Shown: one piece after another, positions 1-7,749 of the stretch
Layout: every line of letters begins with the position of its first letter
Position numbering within the stretch: position 1 is the stretch's first letter
Source of the DNA: Pseudomonadota bacterium
Lineage (GTDB): Bacteria; Myxococcota_A; UBA796; SXON01
NCBI GenBank assembly: GCA_030684355.1
Contig: JAUXTN010000113.1
Location: forward strand, 1-43,071
Direction: 5' to 3'
Length of the DNA stretch: 43,071 nucleotides
Program-made: the position numbers and the translations under genes
Notes under the pieces: model-generated
Seen by the model: only the letters and a program-made list of their open reading frames with translations
The model's database searches: none
What the model was told of the DNA's origin: nothing

Positions 1-225
1 CCCGTCGCGGGTGTCGGGCCGCTCGCCGGCGCGGTGTTGCCCGCGAGCCCCAAGCTCGCCGCCCGCTCCAGAACCCCAAGCTCGCCGCCAGCGTCAGGCC
101 CCCAAGCTCGCCGCCATGGTCATCGCCCCGAGCCCGTCTCCCGCGTCAGGGCCCCGGGCTCGCCTCCGACCCCGGCGCACCCTCCAGCGTCGGCCTGCTC
201 GCGGCCCCCAAGCCCGTCCCCCGCG
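1..225. repeat. Gene-free left edge with short direct repeats
   Basis: No gene is visible between the window edge and the stop codon at 226. The stretch is built from repeated words. A 16-base word, CCCCAAGCTCGCCGCC, occurs at 48-63, 74-89 and 100-115. A roughly 35-base unit at 131-165 recurs at 211-245, offset by 80 bases; its core is CCGCGTCAGGGCCCCGGGCT. The second copy overlaps the end of the minus-strand gene and contains its stop codon, so the repeat seems to have grown from the low-complexity 3' end of that gene. Confidence 0.6.
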
Positions 226-1416
226 TCAGGGCCCCGGGCTCGCCTTCGGCGCAGGCGCACCCTCCGGCGCCGGTGTCGGGCTGCTCGTGGACGCCGGGCT
301 CGCCTCCGACCCCGGCCCCGCCGTCGCGCTCCCCTCCCCGCTCGAACCGTCGTCCCGGAAGATCTTCGGCATGCGCCGCTTGCTGTCTGAGCTGGTGGGA
401 TCGTCGCGGTCACCCGGGAGGCGATCGGCGAGCCCGCTCGCCCGGCCGCGCGGGATGTCGAGCCACGTGATGGTCGCCACCTCGCTGTTCGGCTCGGGTC
501 GGAGCTGGAGGAGCAGCGTGGCGCCGCGCCAGTAGTAGCAGCCGAAGCGGGTGTCCCACTTGGGGGCGCCGTAGCGCGCGGTGAGCGCCTCGCGGAGCTG
601 CCACGCGGTCGTCGTGCCGACGACGCCGATCGTCACGACGTAGAGCCCGTCCGCCCCGAAGCCGTAGGTGACCCGGGAGGTGCGGGCGCCCAACCACCGC
701 GCGGAGGTGTCGGCCTGGCGCGTGTAGAACGTCGAGCCGTCGCGGCTGCTCGTGGCGTAGAGCCCCTCGTGGTCGGCGGACGGCCCGCCCCAGGGGACGG
801 GGCCGAAGCCGCGCTCGGCGTCGACGAGCGGCGCGAAGGCCATGTCGGTCCCGGCGGGGGCCGGGGTGGAGGCGGGCGCGGGGGTGGCGGCGGGCGCCGG
901 GGTGGAGGCGGGGGCCGGGGTGGCGGCGGGCGCGGGGCTGAAGGCGGGCGCCGCCCCCGACGCCGACGCCGGCCCCGAAACCGACGCCGAAGCCGAAGCC
1001 GGATCGAACCGCGCCGTGTAGCTGACCTCGACCGCGGAGTAGAGCGGCACCGGGAGCTGGTCGCCGAGCGAGGCCGCGACGCAGCCGGCGAGCGTCGCGT
1101 CCGCGCCCTTCTTCGCCTTCACGGTGGGGACGCCGGCCGAGGTGAGCGCCACGTCCACCACCGCGCTCGCGGCGGGGGCGCCGGCGGCGCGCATGCAGGT
1201 GTCCACGGCGTCGGCGCGCCAACGCACGGCGGCGTCGAGCGCGGCCAGGACGCCCCGGCGCTCGGCCTTGAGCCGCCACTCGCGCGCCTCCCGCTCGACG
1301 GCGGTGATCGGCGCGGGGTCGAGCGGCCCCGCCTCGTCCTCGTGGGGGGTGCGCTCGTAGGTCACGCCCGCGAGGGCCGGCGCGAGCAGCGCCGCGGCGA
1401 GCCAGGCGGCGAGCAC
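226..1416 (-). CDS. Secreted protein of unknown function, AgmX/PglI-like domain
   Basis: 396 aa. The GTG start directly follows the TAG stop of the hydroxylase gene, with no bases between, so the two are probably co-translated. Residues 1-16 are a hydrophobic signal peptide ending Ala-Leu-Ala. Residues about 90-140 have two cysteines flanking a Val-rich strand (VVDVALTSAG, then TLAGCVAASLG), a pattern like the C-terminal domain of myxobacterial AgmX/PglI proteins; that match is from memory. A Pro-Ala-Thr-Ser linker (about 145-190) is encoded by 18-base tandem units. A second globular part (about 195-320) contains GCYYWRG and aromatic residues. The tail is again low complexity. Probably periplasmic; function unknown. 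Confidence 0.75.
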   Translation of the reverse strand: MLAAWLAAALLAPALAGVTYERTPHEDEAGPLDPAPITAVEREAREWRLKAERRGVLAALDAAVRWRADAVDTCMRAAGAPAASAVVDVALTSAGVPTVKAKKGADATLAGCVAASLGDQLPVPLYSAVEVSYTARFDPASASASVSGPASASGAAPAFSPAPAATPAPASTPAPAATPAPASTPAPAGTDMAFAPLVDAERGFGPVPWGGPSADHEGLYATSSRDGSTFYTRQADTSARWLGARTSRVTYGFGADGLYVVTIGVVGTTTAWQLREALTARYGAPKWDTRFGCYYWRGATLLLQLRPEPNSEVATITWLDIPRGRASGLADRLPGDRDDPTSSDSKRRMPKIFRDDGSSGEGSATAGPGSEASPASTSSPTPAPEGAPAPKASPGP

Positions 1417-2013
1417 CTAGTAGGTCCGGAAGACGTGGTCCCAGAACGTGGTGCTCACGCCGAACTTCCGACCATCCTTGTTGTGGTGGTGGTTCATGTG
1501 GTGGGCGCGCAGCCGCTTCATGACCTTCCCCTGGACCTTGAAGTGATGCACGTAGTAGTGCGTCATGTCGTAGGTCAGGTAGCCCGCCACGTGGCCGGCG
1601 AAGAACGGGTACACCCACACCGGGCCGAGCAGCGCGTAGAACACGCCGAAGAACACCACGCCGAGGCCGATGCTCGCGGCCGGGGGCATGACCAGCCGGT
1701 ACTTGTCGTTCACCCAGTCGTGGTGGACGCCGTGGAGGATGAAGTGGAAGCGCGGGCCCCACTTCGTGTCCGGGATCCAGTGGAACAGGGTGCGGTGGAG
1801 CCAGTACTCGGCGAACGTCCACACGAAGAAGCCGAGCGCCGCCCAGCCGAGCGCCGGGAGGAGGCCGAGGCCCGCCCCGGTGACGCCCCACCCGAACATC
1901 GCCAGGATGATCGGGACGAAGATGACCGGCACGATCAGCGCGGGGACGCGCGAGAAGAAGTCGATGAAGTCGCTCTCGAACATGCGGGGCGACTCGTTGC
2001 TTGCGCGCAGCAT
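1417..2013 (-). CDS. Fatty acid hydroxylase / sterol desaturase family membrane protein
   Basis: 198 aa integral membrane di-iron oxygenase of the fatty-acid 2-hydroxylase (FA2H/Scs7) type. Such enzymes add a hydroxyl to acyl chains or lipids. Histidine clusters supply the metal ligands: H73 and H78 (HRTLFH), H94/H97/H98 (HGVHH), H152/H156/H157 (THYYVHH) and H171-H177 (HHMNHHH). Hydrophobic segments lie at about 21-65 and 112-145. The ATG at 2013 is chosen because GGAGGAG sits nine bases upstream; the frame stays open to a TTG at 2073 with no better signal. It lies downstream of the phosphatidylserine decarboxylase gene on the same strand and abuts the next gene, so a lipid-modifying role is likely. 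The substrate is unknown. Confidence 0.88.
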   Translation of the reverse strand: MLRASNESPRMFESDFIDFFSRVPALIVPVIFVPIILAMFGWGVTGAGLGLLPALGWAALGFFVWTFAEYWLHRTLFHWIPDTKWGPRFHFILHGVHHDWVNDKYRLVMPPAASIGLGVVFFGVFYALLGPVWVYPFFAGHVAGYLTYDMTHYYVHHFKVQGKVMKRLRAHHMNHHHNKDGRKFGVSTTFWDHVFRTY

Positions 2014-2061
2014 GGCGATCTGCTCCTCCGGACGGCCTGTTAGCTCAAGCGCGACCGCTTG

Positions 2062-2085
2062 CCAAGCCAACAAAAACCGGCTTGG
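2062..2085 (-). terminator. Hairpin after psd
   Basis: Inverted repeat CCAAGCC (2062-2068) and GGCTTGG (2079-2085) with a T-rich loop on the minus strand. It starts just past the psd stop codon. It may terminate psd transcription partially or separate it from the hydroxylase gene. No T-run follows the stem, so this is weak. Confidence 0.35.
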
Positions 2086-2088
2086 GAG

Positions 2089-2922
2089 TCAGTTCTGGCG
2101 CCACTCTCCGACCCGGCTCCCCACGCGCACGAGATCCCCGGCGGTGATCGTCCAGTCCACGGTGTTCGGCGGGAACACGAGGATGACGGTCGAGCCCATC
2201 TCGAAGCGACCGATCTCGGCGGCGCGCTCGAGCACGGCTGGGGGCGACACGGGCACCTCCGAGCGCGGCTTGCCCTCGTTGGTGACCAACGCGTCGTAGA
2301 CGACGCGCATGCGACCCACGCCGAAGGCGCCGACCATCACCAGCGCGTACTCGCCGAGGTCCGAGGCGATCCAGCTCGTGAGGCGCTCGTTGCGGGCGAA
2401 CAGGGCCTCGACGCTGCGCGTGGCGGCCGGGAAGACGGGCCAGAGCGCGCCCGGCAGGTACGAGTAGCGGGTCACGGTGCCCTCGCGGGGCACGTGCACG
2501 CGGTGGTAGTCGCGCGGGGAGAGGTAGAGGACGGCGTAGTCGCCGCCGTCGTAGCGGGTGTCCCCGCCGAGGAGCTCCTGGACCTCGTAGCTCCGGCCGT
2601 CCGACTGCGGGATCCGCCCGTTCTCGATGCGCCCGACCGCGTAGGCCAGGCCGTCGCACGGCGAGACGATGGCGCGCGGCGCGGGATCGACGGGGCGCAC
2701 CCCGGGCTTCAGCGCGCGGGTGAAGAAGTCGGTGAGGCTCCCGTAGTCGGAGAGCTGGCCCTCGCACTCCGTCAGGTCGACCCGGTACTTTCCGACGTAC
2801 CAGGTCAGGAGCGCGCGCTGCGCCGCCGCCGGGAGGCGGGTACGCGCGAACACGCCCATCAGCCGCGCCGCGTGGTTCTTGGGGACGACGGAGAGGGCGG
2901 ACATGATCAGGGCGTCTTTCAT
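2089..2922 (-). CDS. psd: Phosphatidylserine decarboxylase proenzyme
   Basis: 277 aa. Converts phosphatidylserine to phosphatidylethanolamine at the inner membrane. The family self-cleaves at a Gly-Ser-Thr site to give a small subunit with an N-terminal pyruvoyl group. Here the site is GST at 243-245 (context FEMGSTVILVF), leaving a small C-terminal subunit of about 34 residues, the expected arrangement. Other family signatures are DFFTRALKPGVRP, VSPCDG and LSPRDYHRVHVP. The ATG at 2922 is the only start that avoids a long low-quality extension; its ribosome site is weak (GGGCGACG). It is divergent from the rRNA methyltransferase gene and first of a possible three-gene lipid cluster. Confidence 0.95.
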   Translation of the reverse strand: MKDALIMSALSVVPKNHAARLMGVFARTRLPAAAQRALLTWYVGKYRVDLTECEGQLSDYGSLTDFFTRALKPGVRPVDPAPRAIVSPCDGLAYAVGRIENGRIPQSDGRSYEVQELLGGDTRYDGGDYAVLYLSPRDYHRVHVPREGTVTRYSYLPGALWPVFPAATRSVEALFARNERLTSWIASDLGEYALVMVGAFGVGRMRVVYDALVTNEGKPRSEVPVSPPAVLERAAEIGRFEMGSTVILVFPPNTVDWTITAGDLVRVGSRVGEWRQN

Positions 2923-3102
2923 CGTCGCCCGTCTAATTCGGCCCGCCGGAATCGGAACTCGCGCGTGACGCATGGGCACCGGTGGCCCCGCCGGACCGCG
3001 GCCGGTGGCCCGCCGGAACGCGGCCGGTGGCGCACGCCCCAGATGCGCGCCGGGTGGGCCGCGCCGGGTGGGCCGCGCCGTCGCCGCGATAGCCTGACCG
3101 CG
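2923..3102. promoter_or_regulatory. Divergent intergenic region psd / rsmB-like
   Basis: 180 bases that must hold promoters for both divergent genes. No clear -35/-10 pair can be picked out. The stretch contains two imperfect copies of CCGCCGGAACGCGGCCGGTGG (about 2989-3009 and 3011-3031) and two tandem copies of GCGCCGGGTGGGCC (about 3049-3076). Confidence 0.4.
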
Positions 3103-4293
3103 ATGCCGCTCTGGTCCTGCGCCCTGCCCCGCCCGCCCGTGCCGAGCCCGAAGCTCCTGCGCGCGCTCGCGCCCATCCTCGCGGCGATGCTGTCCCAGCC
3201 CTCGCACGCCGGGCCGATCGTGGCGCGGGGCCTCCGCGAGACGCGCGCGTTCGGCTCGAAGGAGCGCCCCGTCGCGGGCGACCTCCTCCTCGGCCTCATC
3301 CGCCACGAGCGCGCCCTCGCCCGCATCGACCCCGATCCCCTCGCCGCCTGGCTCCGCCTCGCCGCCGAGGGCCCGCCCGACCTCCCCGATCCCGACGACG
3401 CCTACGCGATCGCGCTGTCCGTCCCCGACGCGCTCGCCCGCGAATGGTGGGATCGCCTCGGCCCCGACGCCGCCGTCGCCTTCGCGCAACGCCTCGCCGG
3501 CCGCGCCCCGGTGGTCCTCCGCGTGCTCCGCGAGCCGGTCGACCTCCCCGTGCCCCACCGCCGCGTCGGCGCCCACGGCCTCGTCCTCCTGGGGCGCGCC
3601 AACGTGAACCTGCTCGACGCGTGGCGCGACGGGCGGGTGGAGGTGCAGGATCTCGGCAGCCAGGACATCGTCGAGTTCGCGGCCTCCACGCTCTTGGGGC
3701 GGGGGGGCAACGCCCCCCCGCAACGCCCCCCCGCCATCGCCGCGTTCCCCCCACGTGGCGGCACCGACGCGCACGCCGACGTCCTGGCGGAAGGCGCCCG
3801 TCCGCCAGACCAGGCCGACGCCCCCCCCACCGACCTCGCCGGCGCCACCATCCTCGACCTGTGCGCCGGCGCCGGGGGCAAGAGCCTCGCCCTGGCCGCG
3901 CTCGGCGCGAAGGTCCAGGCCTGGGACGTGCGCCCCGACGCCCTCGTGGAGCTCCGCAAGCGCGCGGCCCGCGCCGGCCTCGACATCCGGGTCGGGCCCC
4001 CGTCGGGCCGCTACGATCTCGTGCTCGTCGACGCCCCGTGCTCCGGCACCGGTGTGTTGCGGCGCCACCCCGAGAACCGCTGGAAGCTCCGGTACCCGAC
4101 CGACCTCCAGGCACGCCTGCTCGCGGACGCCCGCCGCATGGCCGGCGTCGTCGTGTATGCCACGTGCTCGCTCACCCGCGCCGAGAACGAGTCCCTCGTC
4201 CGCGCCGTGGCCGGCGAGCCCCTCCGCGAGGCGACGGTGTGGCCCGACGAGGACCGCGAGGGCTTCTACATGGCGGAGGTCGCCGGGGCGTAA
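3103..4293 (+). CDS. RsmB/NOP-family rRNA (cytosine-C5) methyltransferase
   Basis: 396 aa SAM-dependent RNA m5C methyltransferase. The N-terminal 190 residues form an RNA-binding/linker part. The Rossmann methyltransferase domain follows: motif I LDLCAGAGGKS at 251, motif IV DAPCSGTG with C313, and motif VI YATCS with C355. C355 is the expected nucleophile and C313 the cysteine that releases the product. A Pro/Gly-rich insert at about residues 198-211 is encoded by a perfect palindrome (see separate entry). The frame is open far upstream, but the family sequence begins about here and ATG 3103 is the best start. Its last 105 bases recur at 5802-5905. The exact rRNA target cannot be told. Confidence 0.88.
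   Translation: MPLWSCALPRPPVPSPKLLRALAPILAAMLSQPSHAGPIVARGLRETRAFGSKERPVAGDLLLGLIRHERALARIDPDPLAAWLRLAAEGPPDLPDPDDAYAIALSVPDALAREWWDRLGPDAAVAFAQRLAGRAPVVLRVLREPVDLPVPHRRVGAHGLVLLGRANVNLLDAWRDGRVEVQDLGSQDIVEFAASTLLGRGGNAPPQRPPAIAAFPPRGGTDAHADVLAEGARPPDQADAPPTDLAGATILDLCAGAGGKSLALAALGAKVQAWDVRPDALVELRKRAARAGLDIRVGPPSGRYDLVLVDAPCSGTGVLRRHPENRWKLRYPTDLQARLLADARRMAGVVVYATCSLTRAENESLVRAVAGEPLREATVWPDEDREGFYMAEVAGA
3699..3735 (+). repeat. G-run/C-run palindrome inside the methyltransferase gene
   Basis: GCGGGGGGGC (3699-3708), a three-base loop AAC, then GCCCCCCCGC (3712-3721): a perfect ten-base inverted repeat, followed by a second copy of AACGCCCCCCCGC (3722-3734). It falls in the linker before the catalytic domain and keeps the frame open. 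A shorter relative with the same layout, GCGGGGG-CCCA-CCCCCGC then AACGCCCC, lies at 34495-34520. Confidence 0.65.
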
Positions 4294-4358
4294 GCGCGGC
4301 GTAATCCCCGCGGTGCTCGACTCCGGGCGGTGCGGGGTTCACCGCGGTAGAGTGCGGG

Positions 4359-5795
4359 ATGCCCCTCGTGGTCCTGGCCTCCCTCGCGTTCGCCCAGGAC
4401 CTCCCGTGGGCCTGCCCGCCGGTGACCGTCCCGGCGGACGCGACGGTCTACCGGGACACGGACGCGGGGTTGGTGAGCGTGTACGACGCGCTCCACGACC
4501 TCGCCGAGGTCTACGAGGCCTCTGCCGAGTGCGTGTGGGTCACGACGACGACGAGCGGCTACGACACCGAGACCACCGAGGAGGTGTGCGAGACGACGGA
4601 GTTCACCGTCGTCCGGACGGTGGAGGAGTATCTCTACTACGACACGGGGCGGAGCGAGATCGTGACCACCACGCTCCAAATCACCGTCGCGGCGGGCGAG
4701 ACCTGGACGAGCCTCGAGCTGACCGAGGTCGAGACCAGCTACTCGGACAGCCTCGCCTCCAGTGGAGACACGCGGTGGACGGGCGCATGGACGGGGTCGG
4801 TCCCAGACGCCCCGGACGACGGTTGGTTCGAGGTCGCGGAGGGCTCGTCGTGGTCACGCGAGAGCACGGGGCGGGAGCGGTCGGTCGACACGTCCGGCTG
4901 CGCGTTTGCGTGGTCGGAGACGAACATCAATTACGGCACCGAGGAGTGGGTGCGCGCGCCCGATCACCTCGTGGTCGTCACCGACGGCTCCGCCTGGTGC
5001 GCGGACGGCTGGTCCGCGACGATCGCGTCGCTCGATGGCGTGCAGTACGGCGCGGTGGACGCCACGACCTGGGTGCGCGATCCCGGCGACGTGGACGGGG
5101 ACGGCTACTCCGCGCCAGACGATTGCGACGACGCCGATCCCGACCGGGGGCCCTGCGTCACCGACATCGCGAATGACGGCATCGACCAGGACTGCGACGG
5201 CGCCGATCGGGTCGACTTCGACTTCGACAACGACGGCGTGGACGGCACCGGGTTCGGCGGCACCGACTGCGACGACGCGCAGGCACGCACATTTCCGGGC
5301 GCGAGCGACACGCCGGGCGACGGCATCGACGAGGACTGCGACGGCGCGGACGACATCGACGCGGACGGCGACGGCGCCACCGCCGATGGGGACGACCAGG
5401 CCGCCGACTGCGACGACACCGACGCGCGGCGCGCTCCGGCCTTCGACGACGAGCCCTACGACGGCGTCGACCAGGACTGCACCGGCGCGGACCTCACCGA
5501 CGTGGATCGAGATGGCTACGACGCCGAGGAGGTGGGCGGGACGGACTGCGACGACGAGCGGGCGCGCATCCACCCCGACGCGGACGATCCGCTCTGCGAC
5601 GACGTCGACCAGGACTGCGACGGCGATCCCGGCGCCTGCGACGACACGGGCAGCGCCGCGCCCGACCCGGACCCCGACCCGGACCCCGCCTCGCCCGACG
5701 AGCCGCGCGCCGAATGCGGCGGCACGGGCTGCGCCACCGGCCCCGCCGCCTGGCTCCTCCTGCTGCCCCTCCTCGGTCGGCGTCGGCAGCGGTAA
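4359..5795 (+). CDS. Secreted MopE-type metal-binding-motif protein with MYXO-CTERM-like tail
   Basis: 478 aa. Signal peptide at residues 1-12 (MPLVVLASLAFA). Residues about 15-245 are a Thr/Glu/Trp-rich region of unknown fold. Residues about 246-430 are a run of Asp-rich units of the form DVDGDGY...DCDD...DGIDQDCDG, the motif annotated as a putative metal-binding motif (MopE family) and common in myxobacterial surface proteins. An Asp-Pro linker follows, then GCATGPAAWLLLLPLLGRRR: a cysteine, a hydrophobic helix and an Arg-rich end. This resembles the MYXO-CTERM sorting tail, which would be processed and anchored at the cell surface. Its C-terminal third is repeated at 5908-6217. Confidence 0.85.
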   Translation: MPLVVLASLAFAQDLPWACPPVTVPADATVYRDTDAGLVSVYDALHDLAEVYEASAECVWVTTTTSGYDTETTEEVCETTEFTVVRTVEEYLYYDTGRSEIVTTTLQITVAAGETWTSLELTEVETSYSDSLASSGDTRWTGAWTGSVPDAPDDGWFEVAEGSSWSRESTGRERSVDTSGCAFAWSETNINYGTEEWVRAPDHLVVVTDGSAWCADGWSATIASLDGVQYGAVDATTWVRDPGDVDGDGYSAPDDCDDADPDRGPCVTDIANDGIDQDCDGADRVDFDFDNDGVDGTGFGGTDCDDAQARTFPGASDTPGDGIDEDCDGADDIDADGDGATADGDDQAADCDDTDARRAPAFDDEPYDGVDQDCTGADLTDVDRDGYDAEEVGGTDCDDERARIHPDADDPLCDDVDQDCDGDPGACDDTGSAAPDPDPDPDPASPDEPRAECGGTGCATGPAAWLLLLPLLGRRRQR

Positions 5796-5801
5796 GCGTA
5801 G

Positions 5802-5905
5802 ACGAGTCCCTCGTCCGCGCCGTGGTCACCGTCACCTCCGCGAGGCGACGGTGTGGCCCGACGAGGACCGCGAGGGCTTCTACATGGCCGAGGTCGCCGG
5901 GGCGT
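5802..5905 (+). pseudogene. Duplicate fragment of the rsmB-like 3' end
   Basis: This stretch matches 4187-4291, the last codons of the methyltransferase gene, at about nine bases in ten, with one net base deleted near 5826-5835. It still reads LREATVWPDEDREG and FYMAEVAGA in one frame. The original TAA is lost because at 5905/5906 the sequence switches to a copy of the MopE-like gene. It has no start and no upstream coding part, so it is a relic. Confidence 0.85.
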
Positions 5906-5907
5906 TA

Positions 5908-6217
5908 CCAGGACTGCTCCGGCGCGGACTTCACCGACGTGGACCTCGACGGCTACGACGCGGAGGCCGCGGGCGGCACCGACTGCGACGACGAATGGTG
6001 GAAGGTCCACCCTGGCGCCGACGATCCGCCCTGCGACGGCATCGACCAGGACTGCGACGGCGATCCCGCCGCCTGCGACGACACGGGCAGCGCCGCGCCC
6101 GACCCGGACCCCGACGAGCCGCGCGCCGAATGCGCCGGCTCCGGCTGCGCCGCCGGCCCCGCCGCCTGGCTCCTCCTCCTCCCCCTCCTCGGTCGCCGTC
6201 GGCAGCGGTCCGCGTAG
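5908..6217 (+). pseudogene. Duplicate C-terminal fragment of the MopE-like gene
   Basis: This stretch matches 5471-5795 with scattered substitutions and a shorter Asp-Pro linker. It encodes QDCSGADFTDVDLDGYDAE, two further Asp-rich units, the acidic linker and a MYXO-CTERM-like tail (GCAAGPAAWLLLLPLLGRRR). It is in a different frame from the rsmB remnant before it and has no start codon or ribosome site of its own. The frame can be followed back only into the end of the intact gene. It is most likely a dead duplicate, although its tail codons remain intact, so the event may be fairly recent or the frame may once have been used. Confidence 0.8.
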
Positions 6218-6299
6218 ACAGCGGGCCCGGGGGAGGAACTCGGGCACGCACGTGGCGCTACGCCCGGATACCCTCCGTTCCCAACTCCACGGAGCCCCG

Positions 6300-7331
6300 A
6301 TGTCTACCGCCGAAACCATCCACGATCGCTACCGCAAGTCCTTCGTCGGCCGCTCCCGCGCCACGCGTGACCTCGCCCTGCTCGACTCCCTCATCACGGA
6401 CACCGAGCGCCTCGTGGCGTCGGGCGTGGACGCCGGCCTCCGCACCACGGTCGACGAGCGGCTCGCGCTCTACCGCTCCGAGCGGACCGAGATCGCCGCC
6501 ATCCAGGCCGGCGGCCCCGCGGCGATCGCGGCGTGGCGCCTCGCCGAGTGGTCGGAGGTCAACTTCTCCCGCTACCTGCGCCACTTCGCGGGCAAGGCGC
6601 GCCCCACGCGCGACCTCGGGCTGCTCACCGAGATGGCGACCGAGGAGGCCGCGTGGATCGCGGCGATGCCCGCGCTCGACAACTCCCGCCTCAACGCGCG
6701 GCGCGACCAGATGGAGGCGAACCTCCGCCTCTTCCGCACCGAGATCGCCGCCATCGGCGACGCCCGGAACGCCATGGCCCCCGCGGAGCACGCCCGCGTG
6801 CTCGCCACCGCGGCGAACACCCAGTTCGGCCTCTACCGCACGCACTTCGAGGGCAAGCCCCGCAACACGCGCCGGCCCGCGCTCCTCGAGCGCATCATCG
6901 ACGCGCTGGAGACCATCCGCACCTCGATGGTGCGCGTGCGCGAGCAGGGCGTGAGCACGGAGGTGCACGCCGCGAACATCACCAAGGTGACCGAGCGCAT
7001 CGCCCACCACCGTGGCGAGCTCGTGCGCATCCGGCAGGCCCGCGCGGAAGCCCGCGGGAGCACTCTCGGCGCCGCGCTCGGCACCGAGGCGAACAAGTTC
7101 TTCGAGGCCTACCGCCAGGAGTTCTCGGGCAAGTCCCGCGAGACCCGCAACCTCGCCGCCCTCGGCGAGCACTGCGACGCCCTCCAGGAGATGGCGCGCA
7201 CGATGAAGGTGCTGGACGACGAGCGCCCCGCGCCCGAGACCCAGAAGAACATCGGCATCGTGCTCGAGCACCTGAAGATGTCCGAGCGCGAGTACGTGGC
7301 GATCGCCGAGGCGCAGAAGAAGAAGAAGTAG
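6300..7331 (+). CDS. Four-repeat helical protein of unknown family
   Basis: 343 aa, cytoplasmic by appearance (no signal or membrane segment). Four internal repeats of 81-92 residues each begin with Tyr-x3-Phe-x-Gly-(K/R)-x-Arg-x-Thr-Arg-x3-Leu: Y11-L28, Y92-L109, Y179-L196 and Y271-L288. Each unit ends with a second helix motif rich in Arg/Glu: LALYRSERTEIAAI (55-68), NLRLFRTEIAAIGDA (141-155), RIAHHRGELVRIRQA (233-247) and VLEHLKMSEREYVAIAEA (321-338). The protein ends in four lysines. ATG 6300 has CGGAG six bases upstream. I do not recognise the family. The regular helical repeats suggest a scaffold or spectrin-like rod. A strong bidirectional terminator follows. Confidence 0.85.
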   Translation: MSTAETIHDRYRKSFVGRSRATRDLALLDSLITDTERLVASGVDAGLRTTVDERLALYRSERTEIAAIQAGGPAAIAAWRLAEWSEVNFSRYLRHFAGKARPTRDLGLLTEMATEEAAWIAAMPALDNSRLNARRDQMEANLRLFRTEIAAIGDARNAMAPAEHARVLATAANTQFGLYRTHFEGKPRNTRRPALLERIIDALETIRTSMVRVREQGVSTEVHAANITKVTERIAHHRGELVRIRQARAEARGSTLGAALGTEANKFFEAYRQEFSGKSRETRNLAALGEHCDALQEMARTMKVLDDERPAPETQKNIGIVLEHLKMSEREYVAIAEAQKKKK

Positions 7332-7338
7332 GGACCGC

Positions 7339-7373
7339 TCTTCCCGGCGGGTCGGGGTGACCCGCCGGGAAGA
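7339..7373. terminator. Bidirectional terminator hairpin
   Basis: Perfect 15-base inverted repeat TCTTCCCGGCGGGTC (7339-7353) and GACCCGCCGGGAAGA (7359-7373) with a five-base loop, between two convergent genes. The T/C and G/A ends give short U-containing runs on both strands. A decayed relative sits at 35949-35982. Confidence 0.8.
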
Positions 7374-7390
7374 AGGGCCAGGCCCGAAGC

Positions 7391-7699
7391 CTAAGCGACC
7401 TTGCCGTCGTGCAGCTTCTCGGAGATCTGGTCGGACACGCGGTGCATCGCGTCATTCGCGCGCTGCGGCAGGCGGGCCATCGCCTCGGGGGCGTGCTCGA
7501 GGCGCTGGACGATGTCCGCGCGGAGCTCGCGACCCGGGCGGGGGGCCACGAGGAGCCCGATGCCCGTGCCGACGAGCACGCCGACGCCGAAGAGCGCCAG
7601 GGCCGGCACCATGTAGTCGACCGGGTTGCGCTTGCTCTCGAGGCCGAGCATGTTGAGGAAATCGTCCTTGTCGAGGCTCTTCATCTTTTCGAGGGTCAT
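7391..7699 (-). CDS. YtxH-like membrane protein
   Basis: 102 aa. One membrane segment at about residues 30-52 (VPALALFGVGVLVGTGIGLLVAP) with Gly-x3-Gly spacing and the APRPGRELR edge typical of YtxH/glycine-zipper proteins. An amphipathic C-terminal helix follows (about 58-100). It is last of five co-directional small membrane protein genes, 50 bases after the preceding stop. Its leader holds a 12-base tandem repeat (7717-7740, unit GTTGAGTGGTCG). A role in envelope stress is inferred from the YtxH family and the neighbours; no enzymatic residues are visible. Confidence 0.8.
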   Translation of the reverse strand: MTLEKMKSLDKDDFLNMLGLESKRNPVDYMVPALALFGVGVLVGTGIGLLVAPRPGRELRADIVQRLEHAPEAMARLPQRANDAMHRVSDQISEKLHDGKVA

Positions 7700-7749
7700 G
7701 GTGTTCTCACTTCTCTGTTGAGTGGTCGGTTGAGTGGTCTGTCGCGAAA

